Positions 42,679 to 50,452 of a stretch of DNA of 64,000 bases are shown here, piece by piece (position 1 is the first letter of the stretch; every line of letters begins with the position of its first letter). The notes beneath the pieces were generated by a model. That model saw only the letters and a list, made by a program, of their open reading frames with translations, made no database searches and was not told the DNA's origin. The position numbers and the translations under genes were made by a program. Origin of the DNA: Ferrimonas sp. YFM (lineage in GTDB: Bacteria > Pseudomonadota > Gammaproteobacteria > Enterobacterales > Shewanellaceae); NCBI RefSeq assembly GCF_030296015.1, contig NZ_AP027368.1, forward strand, positions 2,976,001 to 3,040,000, written 5' to 3'.

Positions 42679-43532
42679 AGCTGTTGGGCCTCCAGCCAAC
42701 GCTCCACTTCGATGAAGCTGGGGCGGTTCTCCTGCTGAATCTTACGACGGCCTGCGTCGATGGCCAGCAGCGGCGGTTTGCCCTTGGCGTGCATCACCAG
42801 GATCGCCGCCATGCAGCGCAGCCTGGCGGTCTGCCGGTCCACCTGGTGCTCCAGGGCGGTGGCCAGGGGATCGAACATGCAGTAGCAGGCGAAGATGCCG
42901 ATAAAGGTGCCCACCAGTGCCGCGGCCACCTTGACCCCAATCATGGTCAGCGGACCGTCGATGCTGCCCATGGTGATGATGATGCCCATCACCGCCGCCA
43001 GGATGCCGAAGCCTGGCATCGCCTCCGCCACCTTGGAGAGCGCCTCGGAAGGGCGAAGATGATCTTCATGAAGCCGCTCAATCTCCTCCTCCAGCAAGGC
43101 CTCCAGATCGTGGGGGGCCACCTTGGCCATGGACTGCATCCTCAGGTTGTCCACGGTAAACTGCAGCAGCTCTGGCTGCTTGAGCACCGCTGGGTACATC
43201 AGGAACATGGAACTTTCGTGGGGCGCCTCGATGTGCTCATCCAGCACCTTCATTCCCTGGGACTGCAGCTGGCTGAGCAGCACGTGCATCAGGCCGAACA
43301 ACTGAGGGTAGAGCTCAGGGTCCTCCTTCTCCTGATTCCACATCTCCTTGAGCTGGTGAATCATGTCGCGAATCACGTCGGTGGGGTTGGCGATGAACAG
43401 GGCACCGAATCCGGCACCGAAAATAATCACCATCTCGGCGGGTTGCCACAGGTTGCCCAGATTACCGCCGTGGGAGGCGTAACCGCCAAACACAGCCAGG
43501 AGCAGGCCGACAAAACCGATCAACTTCTTCAT
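42675..43532 (-). CDS. lafT: lateral flagellar stator protein LafT (MotA-like)
   Basis: A 285-residue MotA homologue with four membrane spans (about 3-20, 31-50, 170-190, 200-222) and the conserved VAEAMPGFGILAAVMGIIITMGSIDGP and VAAALVGTFIGIFACYCMFDPLA segments. It powers rotation through LafU. It overlaps both neighbours by four bases, consistent with coupled translation. Confidence 0.93.
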   Translation of the reverse strand: MKKLIGFVGLLLAVFGGYASHGGNLGNLWQPAEMVIIFGAGFGALFIANPTDVIRDMIHQLKEMWNQEKEDPELYPQLFGLMHVLLSQLQSQGMKVLDEHIEAPHESSMFLMYPAVLKQPELLQFTVDNLRMQSMAKVAPHDLEALLEEEIERLHEDHLRPSEALSKVAEAMPGFGILAAVMGIIITMGSIDGPLTMIGVKVAAALVGTFIGIFACYCMFDPLATALEHQVDRQTARLRCMAAILVMHAKGKPPLLAIDAGRRKIQQENRPSFIEVERWLEAQQL

Positions 43533-44257
43533 GGGCGCTGTCTCTCCATCTGAGTCTGCCAGGTCTCTAAAACTTCCCGGAGCTGTTTGACCGCGGCCTT
43601 ATGCAACTGGCACACCCGGGATTCGGTCAGGTTAAGGGTCAGGGCGATCTCCTTGAGATTGAGTTCATGCTGGTAATAGAGACCCAGCACCAGCTGTTCC
43701 CTCTTATTCAGTTTGCCCAGGGCTTTCACCAGGGTGCGTTTGTCGATGAAGCGTTTCTGCCCGTCCGGGCTGCCGTCCGGCTCCACCCCGTTCTGAAACA
43801 GCTCATCCAGACTCTGCATCGATTCAGCCTGACTGGCGTAGAGCCGCTCTCTGAGCTGGGCCGGGGTCAGTGCCATCGCTTCGGCCACTTCGCTGTCCTT
43901 GGGGGGACGCCCCAGTTCCCGGGAGAGCCGGCGAACCACATCGTTGAACTCATGGGCCTGCTGGCGTACCGGCCGTGGACGCCAGTCCAGGCGCCGCAGT
44001 TCATCCAAGATGGCGCCTCGAATCCGCTTAGACGCAAAATTGATGAAACCGCCATCCAGTTCTCCCGGATAGCGGCGCAGGGAGTCCAGCAGTGCCATCA
44101 TCCCGATCTGCTCCATGTCCTGGGGCTCCAGCTGGCTGCCGCAATGGCTGCGCAGCTGGTTGACCGCCCGCTTGACCAGGGGCAGGAACTGGCTGAGCTG
44201 AGCCGATTCGCTGCCCTCCCGGGCGTCGGTCTGGTAACTGTACGCTTGTGCCAACAT
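43529..44257 (-). CDS. lafS: lateral flagellar sigma factor LafS (FliA/sigma28 family)
   Basis: A 242-residue sigma28-type factor. Region 2 includes QIGMMALLDSLRRYPGELDGGFINFASKRIRGAILDELRRLDWRPR, near 50-95; region 3 and the region 4 helix-turn-helix (LNLKEIALTLNLTESRVCQLHKAAVKQL, about 200-228) follow. It should direct late filament and motor genes and be held by FlgM. ATG 44257 has GGAGGCG just upstream. The polar system normally has its own FliA. Confidence 0.9.
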   Translation of the reverse strand: MLAQAYSYQTDAREGSESAQLSQFLPLVKRAVNQLRSHCGSQLEPQDMEQIGMMALLDSLRRYPGELDGGFINFASKRIRGAILDELRRLDWRPRPVRQQAHEFNDVVRRLSRELGRPPKDSEVAEAMALTPAQLRERLYASQAESMQSLDELFQNGVEPDGSPDGQKRFIDKRTLVKALGKLNKREQLVLGLYYQHELNLKEIALTLNLTESRVCQLHKAAVKQLREVLETWQTQMERQRP

Positions 44258-44265
44258 ATCGCCTC

Positions 44266-44727
44266 CTACTGAACCACCAGACGGGTAAAGAGCACCGCAT
44301 CCAGTTGTATGTCGAAGCCATGGTTGGTCAGCACCTCCTGCAGCGCCACCTTGGCCTCACCCTGCAGCTTCTCCATGTTGGAGGTGCTGTTGAGTTCATC
44401 CAGGCTCTTGTTGCCCATCAGCTTGATCATGGTGTTTTTCAGCAGCGGGTCGCTGGCAATCAGCTTGCTCTCAATCTCCTGGGTGGGGCTTTGCAGCGCC
44501 ATCTCCAGTAGCAGGTATCTGGGGTAGCGCTCCCCAGGCAGGGAGATCACCAACTTATCCAGGGGATAGAATTTATCCGGCTCCGGCGCCGCCACACCCA
44601 GGCCAAAGGGCAGCTCAAGGTCGTCGGTTTTACCGATCCCCACTACCCCGACTATGACCATGGCTCCGGACCACACCAGCAGCACGCACACCTGAAGTAA
44701 CCGTTTCACTCCGGTCGACATCGCCAT
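44266..44727 (-). CDS. lafF: FliL-like protein (LafF)
   Basis: A 153-residue protein with one N-terminal span (about 10-30, VCVLLVWSGAMVIVGVVGI) and a periplasmic FliL domain: FYPLDKLVISLPGERYPRYLLLEMALQ near 53-80, and HGFDIQLDAVLFTRLVVQ at the end. FliL surrounds the stator and raises torque. Located between lafE and lafS in Flag-2 order. Confidence 0.85.
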   Translation of the reverse strand: MAMSTGVKRLLQVCVLLVWSGAMVIVGVVGIGKTDDLELPFGLGVAAPEPDKFYPLDKLVISLPGERYPRYLLLEMALQSPTQEIESKLIASDPLLKNTMIKLMGNKSLDELNSTSNMEKLQGEAKVALQEVLTNHGFDIQLDAVLFTRLVVQ

Positions 44728-44743
44728 TACGTTACCCCTACCT

Positions 44744-45913
44744 TTAAGCCAACATATCGATGAGATCCCGCTCGGTCGCGGGTTGATCCACCGCCGGGTC
44801 CTGGGCCGCCATCATGGGCGCACTCCTTCCCGGATACTCTGGTTGTTGTTGTTTCTCTTGCGGGGCGCCCTGCCCCACATCCACCTGGACCTCGCCACCC
44901 AGGCCCTGGGTCATCTCACTGCGCAGCCGCTCTGCACCCAGGGCCAGGGCTTCCCGCACGGCCGGGTTGGCGGCGGTCAGCTGAACCGTCACCCTGTCTC
45001 CCTCATGACGCACACTGAGATCGATACGGCCCAGCTCCGGCGGGTCCAGCCTGACCTCGGCCTTGGTGATGCCGTGATCCACACTGAAGCGCACCTGCTC
45101 CTTCAGAGGTGCCAGCATCTGTCTGGCCAGAGTCACAGTGCCCGAGGACGCATCCAGGGGCAGCGGCCCCCATTGGCTGCCTCTGCCGGCAGCCAGTTGG
45201 GCGGTGATGGCGGCCGGCGCGTCAGCGGTTGGCCTCTCCCTGTCGGTGACAGGCTGAGACAACTCTCCGGCCATCACCTGGGTAACGGCGCTGCCGGTCA
45301 GCGGCCGCCAGGCGCCCAGGCTGTCACCGGAGTGGGTGCCCAGGGACATGGTGGCCAGCTGGCCCGAAGCCTGGGAAACACTGGTCTGCTTAACCTGGGT
45401 GACGGCCATCTCCGACGAGACGGCTCCCCCCACAGGCGCAAGCTGTGCCTCAGGCTGAGTCGTCTGATTGAGCTGAGCGGACTGAGCTGCCGTGGACTCA
45501 GTGTTGGTCACCTGGGCGGAAACCGGCTGCGTACCATCGAGCGGCAGGGACCTGGCTGAAGTGGCTGGGGAAGGCCAGCTCTGATCAGCCCCTCTCCCCT
45601 GAGGCGCTGGCCCCTGCTGGCTGGCCTCTGCCATCACAGGCACCAGGTCGAGGGCCGTGGCCTCGCCACTGTCCGGGCTGTCCGGTTGACGCTGCTGTTG
45701 AGGGGAAGGCCGCGTCGCTTCCTGAACCTGGCCATAGGAGGCAACCGTCTCCCCCATCAGGGCAGCGGCGGACTCTCCAGGCTGAGTTTGCAGCTCCCCA
45801 TAGGCGGGCAGCACGGTGGCAAAGCTCGGATAGTCGCCCACGCCACCGCCCTGGGGCTGAACCCCCGGGATTTGAGCGAAGCCAGGCAGGCTAGTGATTA
45901 TCGGGTTCAACAC
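44744..45913 (-). CDS. lafE: flagellar hook-length control protein (FliK/LafE)
   Basis: A 389-residue Gln/Ala/Pro/Ser-rich protein whose C-terminal part (about 265-345) holds the FliK domain: VRLDPPELGRIDLSVRHEGD, VQLTAANPAVREAL and LRSEMTQ. FliK measures hook length and switches export to filament substrates. The start is a GTG at 45913, overlapping lafD by 23 bases; TTG 45910 is an alternative. The N-terminal half is low-complexity, as usual. Confidence 0.85.
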   Translation of the reverse strand: MLNPIITSLPGFAQIPGVQPQGGGVGDYPSFATVLPAYGELQTQPGESAAALMGETVASYGQVQEATRPSPQQQRQPDSPDSGEATALDLVPVMAEASQQGPAPQGRGADQSWPSPATSARSLPLDGTQPVSAQVTNTESTAAQSAQLNQTTQPEAQLAPVGGAVSSEMAVTQVKQTSVSQASGQLATMSLGTHSGDSLGAWRPLTGSAVTQVMAGELSQPVTDRERPTADAPAAITAQLAAGRGSQWGPLPLDASSGTVTLARQMLAPLKEQVRFSVDHGITKAEVRLDPPELGRIDLSVRHEGDRVTVQLTAANPAVREALALGAERLRSEMTQGLGGEVQVDVGQGAPQEKQQQPEYPGRSAPMMAAQDPAVDQPATERDLIDMLA

Positions 45914-46211
45914 TTAACTCCGTTCTGCGGTAGGCATTGATGCCCTCCCGCTGCTGTTGAAATCTGTCCATCTCCTCGGCCAGGTGGTCCCTGGCGGAGA
46001 TCAGCTGACCCAGTACCTGATGATGAACCTGAGCCAGCGCCTTACGAGCCTGAAGCTCCTCCTCGCTGGAGGGCTTACCTTCGGCCCTGAGCCGTTGCTG
46101 CATCTTGCTGTCTATCTGCGCCACACGGGCCCAATCCTGCTCTGCGGCAAACTTCTGCAAAGCCAGGCCGATGCGGTGCCACTGCTCAATTGAGGTTTTC
46201 CCAGCCTTCAC
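45891..46211 (-). CDS. lafD: flagellar protein LafD (FliT-like)
   Basis: A 106-residue helical protein with strong heptad-like stretches (QWHRIGLALQKFAAEQDWARVAQIDSKMQQRL). It holds the slot of lafD in Flag-2 loci, between fliS- and fliK-type genes, where a FliT-like chaperone is expected. GTG 46211 is chosen for GGAGAG four to five bases upstream; TTG 46223 is the alternative. Sequence similarity to FliT is weak, so the role rests mainly on position. Confidence 0.65.
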   Translation of the reverse strand: MKAGKTSIEQWHRIGLALQKFAAEQDWARVAQIDSKMQQRLRAEGKPSSEEELQARKALAQVHHQVLGQLISARDHLAEEMDRFQQQREGINAYRRTELSVEPDNH

Positions 46212-46566
46212 GTATCTCTCCAACCACCTTCACCACGGGCGCCAGCAACTCGGCATCGTTGCGGATGCTGGTGGTCAGCAATTGCCTGCTGCAAAAGTCA
46301 TAAAGCTGATGCAGATTCATCGCCACCTCACCGCCACTCTCCAGATCCAGCATGGAATCCAGTCCCTGAACGATGTTGATGCATCGCTGCACCGAGTGGC
46401 CCTTCTTCTCTATCTGGCGGGCGTGGATGTGGCCTTCGGCCCGGGAGAGCTCCTCCAGCAGGCCATCGAGCAGCATCCGCACCATCTCGTGCTGGTTGGC
46501 GGCGGCCGCCCGGGCATCCAGGGAGGTCTGCTTATAGGCGTTGAATGGGTCCTGTTCCTGTAACAT
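46186..46566 (-). CDS. lafC: flagellin export chaperone FliS (LafC)
   Basis: A 126-residue helical protein with the FliS layout: YKQTSLDARAAAANQHEMVRMLLDGLLEELSRAEGHI (about 11-48) and LHQLYDFCSRQLL. FliS binds the flagellin C-terminus before export. It lies 11 bases after fliD/lafB. Its presence implies that some flagellin is served, though none is coded in the window. Confidence 0.87.
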   Translation of the reverse strand: MLQEQDPFNAYKQTSLDARAAAANQHEMVRMLLDGLLEELSRAEGHIHARQIEKKGHSVQRCINIVQGLDSMLDLESGGEVAMNLHQLYDFCSRQLLTTSIRNDAELLAPVVKVVGEIREGWENLN

Positions 46567-46577
46567 GTGATCTTCCG

Positions 46578-47930
46578 TCAGTAGAACAATCCGGCGCTGG
46601 CGTTCATGGAGTTGATGTACTGCTCCATGGCGGTGAACTGCGCCAGATAACGTTGATAGGCTTGCTGCATCTGGTAATCGTGCCGCGTCATGTCGTCTTC
46701 GAGTCGCTCCATCCGCGAGTCGAGGTTGTCCTGTTTGGTGTCGATGAAGCCGTTGCGCTCGGTGAAGGGGTCGATGATGCCGTCCAGGCGGTTGACGTAC
46801 CCATTGGTGGAGGTGAACATCTCCTGCACCTTGGCGGAATCGCTCTTGAGCGCCTTTTCCAGCTTCTCTTCGTCCAGCTTCATCTTGCCGTTGCGATCCA
46901 GTTCGATGCCGATGTCGGAGAGGCGCATGCCATTGTCCGAGGCGGGGAACAGCGCATTGTTGAGGCGGTTTTTCAGCATGCGGATGCTGGAATCTCCCTT
47001 GAGCACCCCAAGCTGGTCCTCCTCAATCTTCTTGGCTTCCTCCTTGTCCTCGTCATCCTCCTTGCCGATGTCGGACTCCACCTCGACACTGCTGCCCAGG
47101 CTCTGGGTCAGGCCGGTGATCTCACTCATCAGCTTGTTGTAGGAGGAGACGAAATCCTTCACCGAATCCAGGGTCTTGTCGGTGTCATACCCGACACTGA
47201 TGGTGCTGGACTCCCCGGCCTTGTGGGCCTCGGTCAGTTCCAGATCAACGCCATCAATCACCTTCTCCACGTAGTTGGTGGCACTGGTGATCGCCACGCC
47301 GTTGAGCTCAAACTGGGCGTCCTGAGCGGCAACCAGGTCGGTGAAGCCAAAACCACCATCGTCCTGGTTAATCTGAATCTGGTTGGCGGTACCCGCTTCC
47401 TTGGCGGTGAGCAGCAACTCGACACTGCCATCCCCTTTGCGCATCAGAGAGGCCTGCACCCCAAGATCTGCGGCATTGTCATTGATGTAATCTCTCAGGC
47501 CGGAGACTGTGCCGGTGCCTGAGGGGTTGATCACCGAGAAGTCGATGGTCAGCACCTCACCGTTCACCTCCAGCTCGAAGATCCCGCTGGTGGGGATCAG
47601 CGCATCTTCGGAGGCAAAGCTGGCTGATTTCTGATTGGCCTGAGCCAGCTGGTTTACCTTGAGGTTGTAGTTGCCCGCCGGAGCATCGGCCGCCACGGTC
47701 ACCTTGGCGATGCTCTCATCGCTGATGGTGCCGCTCTTGGCGTTGAAGGCATCGTCGCCCAGGGCATCCAGATCCGCCGTCATCTGCTTCAGGGACGACT
47801 CCAGCAGCTTGTAAGCATCAAGCTCGGCCTGGTAATCGCTCTTCCTGGTGCTGTAGAGCTGATCCTTGCCACTGCGCTCTACAGCCACCAACTGCTCGGC
47901 CCACTGTGCCGCCGACATTCCGGAAATCAT
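46578..47930 (-). CDS. lafB: flagellar cap protein FliD (LafB)
   Basis: A 450-residue filament cap protein. Regular N-terminal FliD section (SAAQWAEQLVAVERSGKDQLYSTRKSDYQAELDAYKLLESSLKQM), central TSKNYxIKVxQLA-like block NYNLKVNQLAQANQKSASF near 80-100, and a C-terminal coiled coil (RMERLEDDMTRHDYQMQQAYQRYLAQFTAMEQYI). An acidic insert (EVESDIGKEDDEDKEEAKKIEED, about 280-305) is unusual. Good GGAGAC site before the ATG. The upstream gap of 384 bases is where lafA would be expected. Confidence 0.92.
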   Translation of the reverse strand: MISGMSAAQWAEQLVAVERSGKDQLYSTRKSDYQAELDAYKLLESSLKQMTADLDALGDDAFNAKSGTISDESIAKVTVAADAPAGNYNLKVNQLAQANQKSASFASEDALIPTSGIFELEVNGEVLTIDFSVINPSGTGTVSGLRDYINDNAADLGVQASLMRKGDGSVELLLTAKEAGTANQIQINQDDGGFGFTDLVAAQDAQFELNGVAITSATNYVEKVIDGVDLELTEAHKAGESSTISVGYDTDKTLDSVKDFVSSYNKLMSEITGLTQSLGSSVEVESDIGKEDDEDKEEAKKIEEDQLGVLKGDSSIRMLKNRLNNALFPASDNGMRLSDIGIELDRNGKMKLDEEKLEKALKSDSAKVQEMFTSTNGYVNRLDGIIDPFTERNGFIDTKQDNLDSRMERLEDDMTRHDYQMQQAYQRYLAQFTAMEQYINSMNASAGLFY

Positions 47931-48314
47931 GCGCGTCTCCTCAAGATAGAACCCAACGGAATGCTAATTTCATGCCAGCTAAGATTCTCTTTACAATTCT
48001 TATGCTTACGTTAGTGGTGGCGGAAGTTCTCCCCCCACCTCTCATCGGGACGGCAGCGGAAGGGAAGCGACTCTTCCGCCCTGTCCCCCGCTGGGTCCAC
48101 CTGATTCAAAGGGCGACCCCGACACGGGCAAACTTAAACAGCCAAAGGGGAAAAAAGTCGGGGCGATCCTGGATCCGCCCGGGGATCAGAAAGGATCCTC
48201 AAGATCAAGCTTAGGCAATGAATTTAAAGAGGTTTTTGATTGATTTGTGGCCGTGCGACGTGAGAGAATGTGCAAAGTTTCGACGCCGTAATACCGCCAA
48301 AGAGAGTGACACCC
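47931..48314. other. 384-base region with no recognisable gene
   Basis: Between lafB and the next gene. It has a purine-rich inverted repeat (GCGGAAG...CTTCCGC near 48055-48080), several GGATC words around 48167-48203 and no flagellin-like coding sequence in any frame. An 80-codon frame from ATG 47972 begins hydrophobic but has a basic, low-quality tail; not called. Known Flag-2 loci have flagellin here. Confidence 0.5.
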
Positions 48315-48509
48315 ATGACCACCATAGTGATACTGCTGCTGGCTGCCCTAGGGGGCGGACTGCTCTACCGTCATCTCAAGCTGGGCAAAGGTCTGGCCCC
48401 GCTGACCGACGAGCACCTGAGCAGGCTGGAAAGCCATCTCGAGCAACTCAAGAGCAGTGGTATGGTCAACCAGCAGGAGTGCGACGAGTTCCGCCGTCAG
48501 TTTCAGTAA
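48315..48509 (+). CDS. small single-span membrane protein
   Basis: A 64-residue protein: one membrane span (about 3-19, TIVILLLAALGGGLLYR) followed by an amphipathic helical tail (LTDEHLSRLESHLEQLK). ATG 48315 has AGAGAGTG upstream. It is transcribed against the flagellar genes and its last seven bases overlap the end of the lafW-like gene. No family recognised. Confidence 0.6.
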   Translation: MTTIVILLLAALGGGLLYRHLKLGKGLAPLTDEHLSRLESHLEQLKSSGMVNQQECDEFRRQFQ

Positions 48510-49522
48510 AGCAGCGCCTGGGTCTGGTTGCGGCTGGTGTTGGCCTGGGCCATCAGGTTCTGCATCCGGCGGCCAAACCCCTGAGGCTGCAGCAGTTGAG
48601 CCAGAGACTCCAGTTGCTGAGGCAGCTCCTGAAGCTGCAATCCCCCTTTTTCCCCCAATAGCCGCTCCGACGCCAATTCCAGAGCATGGCGCATCTGCTT
48701 GAGCATGCGGGCCAGCTTGGCCACCACTCCCTGAACCCTGGGCAGAGACTCTTTGATTCCCTGCAGTTCATTGAAAATCCAACCCCTGGGGTCCTGCCAG
48801 TGATGCAGCTCTATCAGCTTGATGCCCCGCAGCTCCCCAGCCGGCAGCCTCTGTCCCTGGCCTCGCATCCACCAGTGACCATCGAGACGCTGCCACAGCA
48901 CCTCAGGCAGGGCAAACTGCAGCTGCCCCTCCACCAGACTGGCTTCGATGCCGCACTGGGACAGGGCCCGCTGCACCACCGCCAGTTGCCCCTGGGGCGT
49001 GCCCTGGGCGGGCAGAGGCAGTTGTAACCACAGATCGCCGATGCGCAGATCGATGGTCTCTGCCCTGGGCCTGGCGCTGAGCAGGTCCACAGACTTGAGC
49101 AGGCACAGCCTGGGAGAGGAGGCCCCGCGCTCGGCCACAGGCTCCAGCCTGTGGTCCAGCAATGGATGACCAGCGAAGCTGCCACGGCGAGCCAGCATCT
49201 GCCGCCTGAGGCGCTCCATCTCGTCCGTCTGTTCCAGGACGCCCTGAGACAGGGCCCGGGACATCAGCTGATGCAGCTTACGGGCTCGGCGCCACTGCTG
49301 CATCAAGGTCTCCTCCGCCGCCTGGGCGTAGAGCACCTGATGATGACCACGACTGATCCGTTCCCAGCGGTCATAGCACAGCAGCCTGTGCCTGGAGAGC
49401 GGCGTCGCCGGAACAGGACGCTGCTCCGTGGCGCCATTGACCGTCGGCGCACTGCCCAGGCCATTGAGCCTGGGCTGGTGAGACAGGGGGGAGATCTGAG
49501 TGTCGCGGATGGCTGAGAGCAT
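48503..49522 (-). CDS. LafW-like putative hook-associated protein
   Basis: A 339-residue protein three bases after flgL on the same transcript. In Flag-2 systems this slot holds lafW, called a putative hook-associated protein. Most of the sequence is not recognisable, but the end, RRMQNLMAQANTSRNQTQALLY, resembles the C-terminal D0 helix of flagellins and hook-associated proteins (AQANxxxxxxxLL). The N-terminus lacks the flagellin D0/D1 pattern. The central part carries WERISRGHHQVLY and many Leu/Gln helices. Role is inferred from place and tail only. Confidence 0.6.
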   Translation of the reverse strand: MLSAIRDTQISPLSHQPRLNGLGSAPTVNGATEQRPVPATPLSRHRLLCYDRWERISRGHHQVLYAQAAEETLMQQWRRARKLHQLMSRALSQGVLEQTDEMERLRRQMLARRGSFAGHPLLDHRLEPVAERGASSPRLCLLKSVDLLSARPRAETIDLRIGDLWLQLPLPAQGTPQGQLAVVQRALSQCGIEASLVEGQLQFALPEVLWQRLDGHWWMRGQGQRLPAGELRGIKLIELHHWQDPRGWIFNELQGIKESLPRVQGVVAKLARMLKQMRHALELASERLLGEKGGLQLQELPQQLESLAQLLQPQGFGRRMQNLMAQANTSRNQTQALLY

Positions 49523-49525
49523 GGG

Positions 49526-50443
49526 TTACATCTCGTTGAACAGGGAGAGCTGGCTGATCTTGACGAAGCTCTCCTGGGTCACCTGCAGGGCCACCAGGGA
49601 GCTCTGGTAACGGCTCTGTGCCTCGGCGTAATCCAGCCCCTCCACCTCACCCACCAGTTGCTTGTTGAACAGCATCATGTCCTGGTGAGAGGTTTCAATC
49701 AGGCTGAGGCTGTTCTGACGGCCGCCTATGGTGGTCACCGCGGCGCTGATGCTGGTCAAGGCATCATCCAGTGAGGCCATCATGCTCTTCTGCTCCACAT
49801 CAAACCCGGGGTTGCCCGGGGAGAGTGTGGGGTCTCTGAGCACCTCGACGTAATCATCCAGGGCGTTGAAGATGTCCTTGCCGCCACCGGAGAAGAACAG
49901 GTCCTCCCCATGGCTGTTGGCGGTGATCCAGGTGGAGTCCGATACCTGCACCTCCCGGGTCTTGTTGTCGCCCTTGTAGACGTAGTTTCCGGCGCCATCG
50001 AGCTGAATCGGCGCCGTGGTGGTGCTGTTGCCGGCGAACAGGTAGTTGCCCTTGTCATCCTTGGCGTTGGCCAGATCCACCATGGCGTCTTTCAGGGTCT
50101 CCAGCTCATCGGCGTAGGCCTCCCTGTCCTCGGGAGACAGAGTGCCATTGCCGGCGGAGGTGACAATCTCCCGCATGCGGTTTTGCAGGTCGATCATCGA
50201 CGTCAGATAGCTCTCGTTGCGATCCAGGCTGTCGGACAGGGCGCCGATGTTATCGACAAACTGACTGGTGGCGGCCTGGTCCCTCTGTACCGTCAGCACC
50301 TGCACGGCACCGATGGGATCGTCCGAGGGACGCTGAATGTTCTTGCCGTTGGACATCTTCTGCAGAAGGTTACCCAGCTCGGCGGCCCCGTTCTGCATGC
50401 TGTGCAGATTGTTGTTGTACAACAGTTGAGTGGAGATGCGCAT
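49526..50443 (-). CDS. flgL: flagellar hook-filament junction protein FlgL (lateral set)
   Basis: A 305-residue HAP3 with the flagellin-like N-terminus MRISTQLLYNNNLHSMQ...LLQKMSNGKNIQRPSDDPIGAVQVL and C-terminal YQSSLVALQVTQESFVKISQLSLFNEM. It joins hook to filament together with FlgK. GGAG lies before the ATG; flgK ends nine bases upstream. Confidence 0.92.
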   Translation of the reverse strand: MRISTQLLYNNNLHSMQNGAAELGNLLQKMSNGKNIQRPSDDPIGAVQVLTVQRDQAATSQFVDNIGALSDSLDRNESYLTSMIDLQNRMREIVTSAGNGTLSPEDREAYADELETLKDAMVDLANAKDDKGNYLFAGNSTTTAPIQLDGAGNYVYKGDNKTREVQVSDSTWITANSHGEDLFFSGGGKDIFNALDDYVEVLRDPTLSPGNPGFDVEQKSMMASLDDALTSISAAVTTIGGRQNSLSLIETSHQDMMLFNKQLVGEVEGLDYAEAQSRYQSSLVALQVTQESFVKISQLSLFNEM

Positions 50444-50452
50444 CAGGGCTCC

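Noticed and set aside
47972-48214. Short plus-strand frame with hydrophobic start between lafB and the small membrane gene
   Set aside because: No good ribosome site, basic low-complexity tail and no sign of a conserved domain; not a lafA or lafZ remnant.
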